Shown in pieces: positions 45,041 through 58,074 of a stretch of 64,000 bases of DNA. A program made the translations under genes and the position numbers. This DNA comes from Proteles cristata cristata. Lineage: Eukaryota > Chordata > Mammalia > Carnivora > Hyaenidae. The DNA lies in contig JAESUZ010000463.1 in NCBI GenBank assembly GCA_017311185.1, forward strand, positions 124,001 to 188,000, given 5' to 3'. The notes under the pieces are model-generated. The model was given only the letters and a program-made list of their open reading frames with translations, was not told where the DNA came from and ran no database searches. Numbering within the stretch: the stretch's first letter is position 1; every line of letters begins with the position of its first letter.

Positions 45041-47733
45041 TTTTTTTTTTTTTACAAATAGTTTATTGTCAAATTAGTTTCCACATAACACCCAGTGCTC
45101 ATCCCCACAAGTGTCCTCCTCCATACCCACCCCTTCTCCCCCCCACATCCACCAGTCCTCAGTTTTTGTCAGCATTCAAGAGTCTCTCATGGTTTGCCTC
45201 TGCCCCTTTCCCCCACCATTTCTGCCCTTCTTCTCCCCCTTGGTCCTCTGTTAAGCTCCTCCTAATCCTCCTATACGTGCACACATATGATATTTGTCTT
45301 TCTCTGCCTGACTTATTTCGCTCAGCATAACACCCTCAAGGTCCATCCATGTTGCTACACATGGCCAGATTTCATGGCTTCTCATTGCCATATAGTATTC
45401 CATGGTATAGATAAACCACATCTTCTTGATCCATTCATCTGTTGATGGACACTTAGGCTCTTTCCAGGTTTTAGCTATTGTGGAGAGTGCTGCTATGAAC
45501 ATTGGGGTACATGTGCTCCTATGCCTCAGCATTTCTGTATCCCTTGGGTAAATTCCTAGCAGTGCTATTGCTGGGTCCTAGGGGAGTTCTATTGTTAGTT
45601 TCCTTAGGAACCCCACACTGTTTTCCAGAGGGGCTGTACCAGTTTACATTCCCACCAACAGTGTAGGAGGGTGCCCGTTTCTCCACATCCTCGCCAGCAT
45701 CTAGAGTTCTCTGATTGGCTCATTTTAGCCACTCTGACTGGCGTGAGGTGGTATCTCAGTGTGGTTTTGATTTGTATTTCCCTGATGAGGGGCGATGCTG
45801 AGCATCGTTTCATGTGTCTGTTGGCCATCTGGATGTCCTCTTTGGAGAAGTGTCTGTTCATATCTTCTGCCCATTTCTTCACTGGGTTGTTTGTGTTTTG
45901 GGCGTGTAGTTTGGTGAGTTCCTTGTAGATTCTGGATATTAACCCTTTATCTGATATGTCATTTGCAACTATCTTTTCCCATTCCGCTGGTTGTCTATTA
46001 ATTTTCTGGGTTGTTTCCTTGGCTGTGCAGAAGCTTTTAATCTTGATGAGGTCCCAACAGTTTTTTTTTGCTCTTGATTCCCTTGCTTTTGGGGATGTGT
46101 CAAGTAAGAAGTTGCTGCGGTGGAGGTCAAGGAGGTTGTTTCCTGCTTTCTCCTCTAGGGTGTTGATAGTTTCCTGTCTCACGTTCAGGTCCTTTATCCA
46201 TTTTGAGTTTATTTTTGTGCATGGTGTGAGAAAATGATCTAGTTTCATTCTTCTGCATGTTGCTGTCCAATTCTCCCAACACCATCTGTTAAAAGGCTGT
46301 CTTTTTTCCATTGGATATTCTTTCCTGCTTTGTCAAAGATCAGTTGGCTGTATACTTTTGGGTCCACTTCTGAGTTCTCAATTCTGTTCCATTGGTCTAT
46401 GTGTCTGTTTTTGTGCCAATACCATACTGTCTTGATGATGACAGCTTTGTAGTAGAGGCTAAAGTCTGGGATGGTGATCCCTCCCATTTTGGTTTTATTT
46501 TTCAGGATTACTTTGGCTATTCGGGGTCTTTTGTGGTTCCATACAAATTTTTGGATAGTTTGTTCTAGTTTTGAGAAGTATGCTGGTGCAATTTTGATTG
46601 GAATTGCATTGAATGTGTAGAGTGCCTTAGGTAGTAATGACATCTTAGCTATATTTATTCTTCCTATCCATGAGCATGGAATGTTTTTCCATTTCTTTGT
46701 GTCTTCTTCAATTTCCTTCATAAGTTTTCTATAGTTTTCATCATACAGATCTCTTGTATCCTTGGTTAGGTTTATTCCAAGGTATTTTATGGTTTTTTGT
46801 GCAATTGTGAATGGGATCAGTTTCTTGATTTCTCTTCTGTTGCTTCATTGTTGGTGTATAAAAATGCAACCGATTTCTGTACGTTGATTTTGTACCCTGC
46901 CACTTGGCTGAATTCTTGGATCAGTTCTAGTAGGCTTCTGGTGGAGTCTGTCGGGTTTTCTATGTAGAGTATCATGTCATCTGCGAAGAGTGAAAGTTTG
47001 ACTTCCTCTTTGCCAATTCTGATGCCTTTGATTTCCTTTTGTGTCTGATGGCTGATGCTAGGACTTCCAGCACTATGTTAAACAACAGTGGTGAGAGTGG
47101 GCATCCCTGTCGTGTTCCTGATCTCAGGGGGAAAGCTCTGAGTTTTTCCCCGTTGAGGATGATGTTAGCTGAAGGCTTCTCATAGATGGCTTTGATGATG
47201 TTTAAGTAGGTTCCTTCTATCCCAACTTTCTCGAGAGTCTTTATTAAGAAGGGATGCTGTATTTTGTCAAATGCTTTTTCTGCATCTATTGACAGGATCA
47301 TATGGTTTTTATCTTTTCTTTTATTGATATGATGTATCACATTGATTGATTTGCGAATGTTGAACCAGCCCTGTAACCCAGGAATGAATCCCACTTGATC
47401 TTGGTGGATGATTCTTTTATATGCTGCTGGATTCGATTTGCAAGGATCTTGTTGAGAATTTTTGCATCCGTATTCATCAAGGATATTGGCCTGTAGTTCT
47501 CTTTTTTTGCTGGATCTCTGTCTGGTTTGGGAATCAGTGTGATGCTGGCTTCATAAAATGAGTCCGGGAGTTTTCCTTCGCTTTCTATTTTTTGGAATAA
47601 CTTGAGAAGAATTGGGATTAATTCTGTTTTAAATGTCTGGTAGAATTCCCCAGGGAAGCCATCAGGTCCAGGGCTCTTATTTGTTGGGAGATTTTTGATC
47701 ACTGATTCAATTTCTTCACTCGTTATGGGTCTG
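45041..47733 (-). mobile_element. Young 5'-truncated LINE-1 inside the older L1
   Basis: A 2.7-kb insertion starting with a T run (the reversed poly-A) and flanked by a perfect 18-bp target duplication ACCAAGGAACAGACTCTT at 45023-45040 and 47734-47751. On the minus strand it begins inside ORF2 with [19 protein letters not shown], runs through [17 protein letters not shown] and [20 protein letters not shown], and ends in the 3' UTR. The frame is long but broken, for example by a one-base deletion near 47045 that puts the FADD motif (about 46975-47000) in another frame. Enzymatically dead, but much better preserved than its host. Confidence 0.94.
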
Positions 47734-47958
47734 ACCAAGGAACAGACTCTTAACTATCGAGAACAAACTCATGGTTGCCAGAGGGAAGTAGGTGGGGATG
47801 GGTTAAATAGATGATGGTGATTAAGGAGTGCTCTTGTGGCGATGAGCACAGGGGGATGTATGGAAATGTGGTATCACTATAGTATACATCTGAAACTAAT
47901 ACTACACTGCATGTTAACTAACTGGAATTTAAATAAAAACTTAAAAAAATCTATATCC

Positions 47959-48409
47959 AGCAGCACTCTCCACAATAGCTAAAACCTGGAAAGAGCCTAA
48001 GTGTCCATCAACAGATGAATGGATCAAGAAGATGTGGTTTATCTATACCATGGAATACTACATGGCAATGAGAAACAATGAAATCTGGCCATGTGTAGCA
48101 ACATGGATGGACCTTGAGGGTGTTATGCTGAGCGAAATAAGTCAGGCAGAGAAAGACAAATATCATATGTGTGCACGTATAGGAGGATTAGGAGGAACTT
48201 AACAGAGGACCAAGGGGGAGAAGAAGGGCGGAAATGGTGGGGGAAAGGGGCAGAGGCAAACCATGAGAGACTCTTGAATGCTGACAAAAACTGAGGACTG
48301 GTGGATGTGGGGGGGAGAAGGGGTGGGCATGGAGGAGGACACTTGTGGGGATGAGCTCTGGGTGTTATGTGGAAACTAATTTGACAATAAACTATTTGTA
48401 AAAAAAAAA
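47959..48409 (+). mobile_element. Short young LINE-1 3' end
   Basis: A 450-bp 5'-truncated L1 ending in ACAATAAACTATTTGT plus poly-A. It is almost the exact reverse complement of 45041-45493. Near-perfect 12-bp target duplication AAATCTATATCC / AAATTTATATCC at 47947 and 48410. Confidence 0.9.
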
Positions 48410-48421
48410 AAATTTATATCC

Positions 48422-49540
48422 ATGTATTTATCACTAACATCCGCTGAAAACATAATAATGATAACTACTCATAAGAGTGCAGAGTGCCAGTAAGCCTTGT
48501 GTCATATGTATTTGAGTTGGGCACCTGTGTGTGGGCGTGCACTTGCTTGTATTATTTGCCACAAGCTGATTTGGGAAGCTCTGAATTTAAAAATGATCTA
48601 GGCAAATTGTAGTTTCTAGATTAATGACACATTTACAGAAGTTCAGGTTCAGTAGCAGATGGATAGATCATGTTTGATTGTCTCTTCTCAGCTTAATTAT
48701 GAGCTCCTTAAAATTTGGGAAGAGCATCTGTGATTTCAGGGTCTGGCATGAAGCAAATGACAGCTAAATCAAATGGGAAAGGTAGAGTGAGTGGGCCACT
48801 GAATAGTTTTTGAGTAGCTAGCTCATCCAGATAGTTCTTAACTCATCATCTTTCTGAAACAACCACAACAGATTAGGGCAGCTGGACCCATTTGCAAACC
48901 AGTAGGCTACCTCTTTAGACTACAAGACTGTAGTGCTGACATGCCAGCCTGTTTGACACCCATTTCCTGCCCATGAATTAATTAATAGAGCAAAGTTGGA
49001 CTGTTTGCTCACCCCCAGGGAGAGAACAGGTGGTGACCATTCCTGCTTCATTGAGTTAGCACTGATGGCCAAGGACAACCTGATTGAGGCTGATGGTTTT
49101 ATTTTGGTTGATATTTGTTTTGTTTATTTTTAAATTCTGTGAAGGTAGATAAAAGGTTTTTTCTTTCTGCTTCTATAGCAATGCAGAGGTAATGTGATAG
49201 AAACCCATAATTAAAAAAGAATGATGGTACTAGGTAGCTTTTTAGTTTGTGAAAGAGAATGGGATTCATGTTTGCAGTAAAACCCCTTTTTACCTTTTCA
49301 GGCTAGCATATCCACCGTAGAACTAGAACTATCTAGTAGTTTTCAAGTTTTAGCATTATTAAAAATTGGATCACACTAAAAAAATGTAGGGAGTGGAGGA
49401 ACTGGGGACATGATTATTTAGATACTAACAATAGTAATTACAGCATTGTAATTGTATAACTCTTTATGGTTTTAGAAGTGCTTACCTATAGATTATGCCA
49501 TTTACCTGTTTCCCTATGAAATGAACAGGACAAGCATTTC
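48422..49540. other. Non-coding DNA
   Basis: No gene or clear repeat. Confidence 0.4.
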
Positions 49541-51959
49541 CCCCATTTTGAGTTGAGAGGACACTGATGTTATGTGACCTCAGCTAGTTGGTTTCCAGGA
49601 CACAGACTGAGGTAGAACTTATGCAGAATGTTTATGAAGGAGAGTCCTTGGGATTAACACCTGTGGAACAGAGGGGAAGGAAGCAGGACTGGGCAGAGCG
49701 AAACACTGATGTGTGGTGCAGGCCCAAAGATAGCCTAGGTGCCCCCATGTAGATCTTTCTAGCTAAGATGGCTTTTCAGAATTGTCCTGAGTTGGGTTGA
49801 GATGGCCAGATGATCAATGTCATTGGATGTGGGCATTCTGGGAAGGGAGACGACCTTGGGCAAGGCAGCACTCTGCCACTAAGGCAATTCCTGCACAGTT
49901 TGACAGCTAAAGACTCTCTGCTACAGCACTCTAAGCACCAGGAGAGTTCTTCATTGGAGGGAGATTTGGGCAACCCATTCCTCAGGCTGACTGAATCAGG
50001 TTTTCCCTTGCCTTGTGGGACTGACTTTTCCAGGATTCCAGTGGATCTCTTGCTGGGGGAAACTTGGAAGAGGAAGATTAGTGGGATGAAAGTATAACTT
50101 CATTGCTGATGCTGGATTCAGGGCCACAATTGCTACTCATATCCTTCTCCAGTACCCATTCTAGATTCCCCCTGCATTTAGCCAGCATCTCTGCTGGTCT
50201 TAGTGGCTTACCTGGTGGCAGGATCCCGACTTATTACCCAGAAGTCAGCACCCTGATCACCATGTTTTTCTAAGGTCCAGGTTGGTACACCTGTTCTAAT
50301 TACAATAAAAGTTGGGCAAGAGGGTACCTAAAGGCACCCGTATGGATTGTCTGGGCATCAAAGTTATTCCTTTCTATTTCTCTTGTGTATCAGCAACCCT
50401 ACCTCTTCTTGATGACCCCGGGGAAATTACACCTGGTTAGAATGGTTACTCTTTTTCATGCTTGCTTGTCCCTTCCCATAAGGAGACTGAAGTTCCCAGG
50501 AGAAGTTGTTTATAATTCAATGAGATTGTTTGTGTGTCCTTTGTCAGACATGTTCTCTGTTTAGGAACCAGAACCTCTAAACTTGTACAACCTATAGCTG
50601 AGGGAGAAAAGCACAAATTTGTCAAGTAGATAAGAGTGATGGGAAGTGGGATCACTGCAGCTTCCAGCCCTTGGTTCCTAGAATCATAGAGTTTTCCTTT
50701 TGGATACACAGCACTATAGAGAAGTCTTTGGTTCAACATGTATACTGCATCCTGGAGGATGGTGTCTCACCCTTATAAAGTACTACATCCCAAAGCATTG
50801 TTTCATCTATGCCTTTAATAAGCCATTCCAATACTTTATGAGGCTGACAGCTTCTGGTTACAGTTGTATAACCAACGGATACCATGGTCAAGGATACCAT
50901 GGTCAAGGATCCAGTTTCATATCTTCTTTATTATAAAGAGTATCCCCTGGTCAGATACAATGAAATAAATGTAGGATTCTGTGCTGGTAAAAACAGATAC
51001 TGTGCACATCCTCAGAGTGGTGCTCTCTGAGATCCTATGGGCAAGAAAGTTCAGAATGAAACTCTTACCCTTCTAGGGCTAAAGGGGTTCATCGTTGTCA
51101 CTTGTCACTCAGTACTGGTCTCTGTTTCTGGAAGGTTGGGTATTTGCCAGTGGCAGTAGCTAGATTGGCCTTGGTTGGGCAGTTGGGCTCATACTCTTGA
51201 CCCAGACATAGTCTCCATTCCTGTTGCCTGTTTCTTTCCTACACCTATCATGTCAGCACTGGGGTAGCTGATTACAGAGGTTCATTGATGCCCACTGGTT
51301 GAACTATTTATTTATTTTTGTACTTGGTTGTATAGTACTCTCTGGGGGGAGGGCATTAATATGCAAATAAAGATTATACTTTATACCCTTTCCATATGTC
51401 CCATTCGCATGCCCCTACACAAGACATCCTTGTCCCTGATTTTCCAATGTTTCTCCTTCCAGTCTTTTGACAACCCAAGCCAGTTTCCACTATCCATAAC
51501 TCCACATATATTTTAATCTTGGGCCATTTCTCTTCAGCGGAAGACCAGGAAAAGTGGAAGGAAAATGGAAGACCAGGTAAACTATTCAAGTTCTTTCCAT
51601 TGGGAGAATTTTTTCTTACCTCTATTTTGCAAGTGTACTCTTGAGTGACGCTGAAGTAAAGCTGCTGTCTATGGGGTTGGAGGCAATTTCAGAAGCTCCC
51701 GTTTGGCATTCCCTATTATGCTAGTGTTTATTTCATTAGCCAGGGACTTAATGTGGGTGTTGTGCTATCCACTAAGTATGTTTATTTTAATTATACATTC
51801 AGGGATTTGGAAAATGATTACCAGGTGGGTCTCCGGACCCTGCTGGCATACTGTGAGCAGAATCTTGGCCAGGTCTGAGACAGTAATGCTTCAGGACTCC
51901 CAAGTATCAGTCCATGGATCTAGTGGTCCTGAGAAATGTTAGACCTAGTCATCTGGGAA
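49541..51959. mobile_element. Probable LTR-retrotransposon remnant, left part
   Basis: Decayed sequence; its 50320-50410 block resembles 22875-22990. A 15-bp tandem duplication GGATACCATGGTCAA lies at about 50877-50907. It is interrupted by the L1 at about 51960 and may continue after 54926. No intact gene. Confidence 0.4.
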
Positions 51960-52637
51960 GATGTTGGAGTAGGAGGACCCTAAGCCTGCCTTGTTCCACA
52001 GATACAACTGGATAACCCCCATGTCAGTGTACATAACCCATAAATGACGGTAATGACACAGCTGCCCACAAATAAAAGTCCAGTACAAGACAGCTTCACG
52101 GGTTAATTCTACTAAACAATTAAGGAATACTTATTGGTTGTCCTTCTCAAACTATTCCACAAAATACCAGAGGGAGGAAAATTTTCAAATTCATTCTGGA
52201 AGGCAAGTATCACCTTGATACCAAAACCAGATAAACCCATCACAAAAAAAGAGAACCAAGCCAGTATCTCTCCTGAATATAGATGCAAAATCCCTCAATG
52301 TGTTAGCAAACCGAGTCCAACAATTTATTTAAAAAATCATACATTATGGTCAAGTGGGATTCATTCCTGGGATGCAGGGGCGTTTTACTATTTGTAAAAC
52401 GATCAACATGATATGTCACATCAATAAGAGAAAGGATGAAAACCATATGATCATTTCAGTAGACTCAGAGAAAGCATTTTTCAAAGTACAACATCCATTC
52501 TTGGTAAAAACCCTCTGCCAAGGAGGTCTAGAGGAACATAACATAATGAAGGCCTTATATGAAAAACCCCTAGTGAACGTCATACTCAGTGGTGAAAAAC
52601 TGAAACTTTTCTTTCAAGGTCAGAAAAGAGACAAGGA

Positions 52638-52876
52638 GGGGCACCTGGGTGGCTCAGTCTGTTAAGCCTCCGACTTTGGCTCCGGTCATGATTTCACGGT
52701 TTGTGGGTTCGAGCCCCATGTTGGACTCTGTGCTGACAGCTAGCTCAGAGCCTGGAGCCTGCTTCTGATTCTGTGTGTGTGTGTGTGTCTCTCTCTGTCT
52801 CTCTGACCCTCCTCTGTTTATGATGTCTCCCTGTCTCTCTCAGAAATAAATAAAACCTTAAAAAATAAAAAAAGGT
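52638..52876 (+). mobile_element. Feline SINE, plus, inside L1
   Basis: Perfect 13-bp target duplication AAAGAGACAAGGA at 52625-52637 and 52877-52889; head GGGGCACCTGGGTGGC. Confidence 0.95.
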
Positions 52877-54278
52877 AAAGAGACAAGGAAGTCAACTCTG
52901 ACTGCTTTTATTCACCATAGTATTAGAAGTCCTAGCCACAGCAATTAGACAACATAAGGAAATAAAAGGCATCCAGATTGGTAAGGAAGAAGCATATAGA
53001 AAACCCTAAAGACTCTGCTGAAAACTACCAGAACGAATAAATAAAGTCACAGGATATAAAATCGATCTACAGAAATCTGTTGCATTCCTATATACTAATA
53101 ATGAAGCAGCAGGAAGAGAAATTAAGAAAACAATCCCATTTACAATTATACCTCAAACAGTGAAATATCTAGGAATAAACTTAACCAAAGAGGTAAAAGA
53201 CCTATACTCTGAAAATTATAAAACTCTCATGAAAGAAGTTCAAGATGATGCAAAGAAATGGAAGACATTTCATGCTCATGGGTTGGAAGATCAAATATTG
53301 TTAAAATGTCTATATACTGCTCAAAGCATTCTACACATTTAGGTCACTCCCTATTGAAATACCAACAGCATTTTTCACAGAACTAGGACAATAATTCTAA
53401 AATTTGTATGGAACTGCAAAAAGACGTTGAATAGCAAAAGCAATCTTGAAAAAGAAATACAAAACTGGAGGCATCACAATTCCAGATTTCAGGTTATATT
53501 ACAAAGTGGTAGTAATTAAAATGGTATGGTACTGGCATGAAAATAGATACATAGCTCAATAGAACAGAATAAAAAAACCCAGAAACAAACCATAGTTATA
53601 TGGTCAATTAATCTTAGACAAAGAGGGAATGAATATACATTGGGAAAAAGATAATCTCTTTATCAAATGGTGTTGGGAAAACTGGACAGTTAAATGCAAA
53701 AGAATGAAACAGAACCACTTTCTTTCACTATACACAAAAGTAAACTCAAAATGGATTAAAGACCTAAATGTGAGATGTGAAACCATAAAAATCTTTGGAT
53801 ATAGCACAGGCAGTTATTTCTCTGACATCCGCTATAGCAACATTTTTCTAGATATGTATCCTGAGGCAAGGCAAATAAAAGCAAAGTAAACTTTTTGAGT
53901 ACATCAAAATAAAAACATTTTGCATAGCAAAGGAAACAATAAAACTAAAAGGCAATCTACTGAGTGGGAGAAGATATGTACAAATGAGGTATTCAAAATA
54001 CATAAAGAACTGATACAACTCAATACCCAAAAAACAATCCAATTGAAAGATGGGAAAAAGATATGAACAGACATTCTCCCAAGAAGACATTCAGATGGTC
54101 AACAGACATATGAAGAGATCACATGATTTCACCTATACATGGAATCTGCAAAACTCAACAAGTAAAACAAAACAGAAACAGATTCATAAATATAGAAAAC
54201 AAACTGGTAGTTACCATAGGGCAGGTGGGTATGGGGATAGATGAAATAGGTGAAGGGATTAAGAGGTACAAACTTCAG

Positions 54279-54470
54279 AGCACCTGGGTGGCTTAGTAAG
54301 TTAAGTGCCAACTCTTGATTTTGGCTCAGGTCATGATCTCAGAGTTGTGGGATCGAGCCCCACCTCAGGCTCCATGCCTAACATGGAGCCTGCTTAAAAT
54401 TCTTTTCCTCTCTCCATCTGATCCTCCCCTACCTCTCTCTCAGAAGAAAATAATAAAAAAAAAAGAAAAC
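54279..54470 (+). mobile_element. Older carnivore SINE, plus, inside L1
   Basis: Head GAGCACCTGGGTGGC with GTTGTGGGATCGAGCCC; target duplication AAGAGGTACAAACTTCAG / AAGAGGCACAAACTTTCAG. Confidence 0.92.
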
Positions 54471-54704
54471 AAGAGGCACAAACTTTCAGTTGTAAATGAA
54501 CCACAGGGATGAAAATACAACATAGGGAATATAGTCAATAATATTGTAGTCACATTGTATGATCACAGATGGTGACTACACTTACTGTGGTGAGGATTTC
54601 ATAATGTATACATACATATGTCAAATCACTATATTGTACACCCAAAACTAATATAATACTATATGTCAATTACACTTGCATTCAAAATAATTAACTAATT
54701 ATTA

Positions 54705-54913
54705 TTATTATTATTATTTTTTCATTTCTAGGAGAGAGAGACAGCGTGAGCAAGGGAGGGTCAGAGAGAGAGGGAGCCACAGACTGAAACAGGCTCCAGG
54801 CTCTGAGCTGGCAGCCAGCACAGAGCCCGATGTGGGGCTCGAACCCACGAACCGCAAGATCATGACCTAAGCGAAAGTCGGACGCTCAACCGACTAAGCC
54901 ACCCAGGCGCCCC
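54705..54913 (-). mobile_element. Feline SINE, minus, at the L1 3' end
   Basis: Target duplication AACTAATTATT at 54693 and 54914; (ATT) run at the left, GGCGCCCC at the right. Confidence 0.93.
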
Positions 54914-54925
54914 AACTAATTATTT

Positions 54926-57000
54926 TTTTAAAAAAATGTTTGGACCTTATTCCAGTGCACAGTTACCTAAGTAAATAGCCATAGGTTCCTTTGGGGAAGG
55001 ACCTTGGGCAATCATTTCTGTGTTTACTTGGCTGTGGTGTTAGAGGGTGTTGGAGACCTTTCCCTCTTTCTCAGTCCATGGGTTCCACGTATGAAAACTT
55101 GTGCATGCCTGAAAAATTTGTGAGGGATCCCGACTTTTTATTGGAGACATTGCTGATAAACCCTGCTTGATTGATTTTGATGGTTCAAAATGAGTAGTAT
55201 CCTTCTGATTGCTCATCTGTTTGTCCACTAGGAGACTGCATTCTATTACACATCTCAGTAGCTCTCTGTGGCTCAGGTTGCTCATTATGACAGTTGCTCT
55301 CACCTGGATTTTGATAGGTCTGTACGGCTAAGTGGCCTCTATTGCTTGGAGATCTATCTTCCACGTTGTAATTAGTGAGCCTCCCTGTGGAATGGCCTCT
55401 CCTACTGTCTCATCCTGGTCTATAGAGTATAGATGTTGATGACCCTCCTACCAGTTTGTTCCTTGTGGTCTTACCAAATGGAATATCCTCCAGGCTTTCC
55501 TGGGGAATATAATCATCTGGGATGTTTTTAGGCTTTAAATAGAACATCCACTTCGGTGTGTCCCTTCTCTCAGCGTTTTAAGCCATTTTACACCACTGTA
55601 ACCAGTTCTGGCCCTTCTAATTTATCATAGGTCATGGCTATCATCATGCTTCTTGGAGCCTTGCTAGTAGCAAGTTCACACCATCTCCTAGGGGGTTTGT
55701 AAGGGGTTAAATATTGTGTCCTAGAAGAATGTGCCCAAAATTATAATTTCTCTTTTATCTAACTTTATGTCTTGGCCCTCTTGACCAAGTACCCTCAGAA
55801 TACAATTCCACATGTATTCCTGCTGGTCCAGGCTGGCTAGATATTGAGGCAGCTTTGAGATATAGTGTCTCTCCTGAGGGGGATGTATGGTATTTTGGAG
55901 GGAAGAGGCTGCTGCATCATCTTTAAACCAGGCTTAGAGGATTGTTAACTCAAAAGGAAGAAATGGGCCACTACTGAAGCCTTCATAGGGTTCTGGGGAT
56001 TCTGATCTGGGAATTTAAGATTTTTTTTTTTGTGGGCATCAATCCAGATATTTCATCTGTTCAGAATCCCTTCTTTCCCAACCAGGGATCTGTCCTTGGC
56101 ATAGCAGACCTGGCTTAGATGGGAGTTTAACATTCTTTGGAGTTCAGCTATTATGACAGTGAAGTCCTGAATCTTATTCCTTACCATTCTCTGTCCTCCT
56201 TCGCGTCCTCTGCCCTCTCTGCTGAGGAGAAGCTTCTTCATACATTACCAAGGAGGCTCTCACAGGTAGCTTTTAACCGGCAAGCAATCTTTCAACTACT
56301 CATTATCTACCTCCCTGCCCATGTCACGTCTGTAATATCGAACATAGCAATAACCAGCTAATAACATCATCCTGTAGGTTCTCCTTCCTTTCTATATATC
56401 TCAGATACCAGCTAGTGTGTTCCCTTCTATTAGTATACCATCCCAATTGACCAGTAATAGAAGCTTTAAAAATGGAATTGATATTCTATTCCAGTGGCTA
56501 CGTGTGCTTCACTTACCACGGGAAAGAGGGTCCTTATTACTCTGAGAGTGATCCATGATCTAGCTCCAAACCCCATTTAGCCCCCCTTTTTTCATCATTC
56601 ATGGAATCAAGTGTTTAGATGGAGTCCCAGAGAGAAAATTCTGAAGTGGAGTTTCACTTGCAAGATGTTTATGGAAAAGTACTCTCTAGAACACCACCAT
56701 TATACTCCTTCATTGATCAATCATTGGTTATTGGCCTTCTTGGAAGGGATATGACTTTAGGTGAGGCAGCTCTTCCCCTGAAGCTATCTCTGTTTTATTC
56801 ATTGCTCTCTTTGAGCTGTCTATGCCTTCCCAGTGTGGAGCCCCAAGGGCCAGTGGTTCAGTTGTGACTAACGCATTCAGATGAGTAATGTCCACATCAG
56901 ATGAGTAATGTCCACATTGGGTGCTGTTGACCTTGGAGTTGTTACTTCCTCCAGTGATACTACTGGAGAAAACTGCCCAAAATGTTTTTGGGAGTTGCCT
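54926..57000. mobile_element. Probable LTR-retrotransposon remnant, right part
   Basis: A broken frame at 55040-55303 (minus) and low-complexity-free decayed DNA resembling the interior of an old MaLR/ERVL element. A 21-bp unit with CAGATGAGTAATGTCCACAT is duplicated at 56877-56918. Family and limits uncertain. Confidence 0.38.
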
Positions 57001-58056
57001 ATTGCAATCCTGCAGAGGGTCGGTTTGTTACTTTATTGTTGTACATCATATTCAAACTAAAGCATGACTTTATTTAGTAGTCCATTTAACTAAAGGAAAA
57101 AAGTGTAAAGCATTTTAATGTGTGGAATATTGATAAGACCATCCTGACTAAGCATATTAAAAGTTGAAGCGCATACTGAGAATTTTTCCCCTATTAAATC
57201 CATAAATAGCAACCATTTGCCATGCAGGCTCTAAGTCAGTAATTATAAGGCAAAATCACTTTTGATCTTTTTCTTTATGTGGCTGATTTATTCTCCTACC
57301 TTGTCAGATGAAGAATTCTACCTTAAAATATTCTTTTTTTTTCTTTTCAACATTTCCCTCTTCTTTATTTTCTTTGACGGGACGATGACAGTAGCGCTAT
57401 TGAATGGCAACAAGCTGGGATATGTTATTAAATTTTAATCACTTTCCTGCCTATGAAGTTGATAATTGGAGATCATTTAATGGGGCCGGCTGCTTTGTTG
57501 GCTCTCTGCAAATCCCAGCTATTTGTAAAAGGCAAAGAGCCCAGTTATCACTATAACCCAAACTCATCTGGAGCATGGATTTTATGCCAAATGCCCCAGT
57601 ACACAAATGCCACGAGCCTGAGGACCTCCCTTGGGCTCATATTAGTTTTTCTTTCTTTTCTTTCACTTTAAACAATGGAACAGTTGTAATGTAATGTCAT
57701 GTAGAAATTGGAGGGCCAGCCTTACTTATCAGAGACCAAGTGACTGGTCTCCCTTGCTTGCTTTCTTCTTTCTTCTCAAATGGACACAAAAGCTGCCTCT
57801 AACTTCCTTTCAGGTTGCTTCCAGTAGCACATGGATATGACAACTTATTGCAGACACTCTCTCGTCTGGTCCAGTCCAGAGCTGCTTTCATTTTGTCTGT
57901 GAATTGGAGTTCACAGGAGTGTGGTCTTATGACTCTGCAGCCAACTGTCATCTACACTTCTTACTCCTTTTCATCCCATCTCTGTAGAGCCAGGCTTTTT
58001 TTTCAAAGAGGATAATTCTTCCTTCTCTTCCATCAACCATCCTTGACCTTCATTAT
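57001..58056. other. Non-coding DNA
   Basis: No gene or clear repeat. 57200-57620 has unusually little repeat character and could be conserved non-coding DNA. Confidence 0.35.
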
Positions 58057-58074
58057 AAGAAATTTCCAAGTGTG

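Larger units (their letters stand above)
42748..47946 (+). mobile_element. Old LINE-1 ORF2 3' half with 3' UTR, split by a younger L1
   Basis: The left part is 42748-45040 and the right part 47752-47946. ORF2 reverse-transcriptase pieces are recognisable: [36 protein letters not shown], and the catalytic LFADDMML near 43285-43310. Many stops and shifts break the frame. The 3' UTR ends in AATTTAAATAAAAAC plus an A-rich tail. A perfect 18-bp duplication flanks the inserted L1, showing that both parts were once contiguous. Confidence 0.88.
51960..54700 (+). mobile_element. LINE-1 with large internal deletion
   Basis: Starts with a sequence like a carnivore L1 5' end (GTAGGAGGACCCTAAGCCTG, CAGATACAACTGGATAA) but within about 150 bp is already in ORF2 reverse transcriptase ([10 protein letters not shown], then NKRKDENHMIISVDSEKAF). 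Most of the 5' UTR, ORF1 and early ORF2 are missing. The FADD region is also deleted around 53000. The 3' end is near 54690. Two SINEs interrupt it. Heavily broken. Confidence 0.78.

Noticed and set aside
45251..47738. Active LINE-1 reverse transcriptase gene
   Set aside because: 5'-truncated and frameshifted, with the FADD motif out of frame with the upstream part; annotated as a dead insertion.
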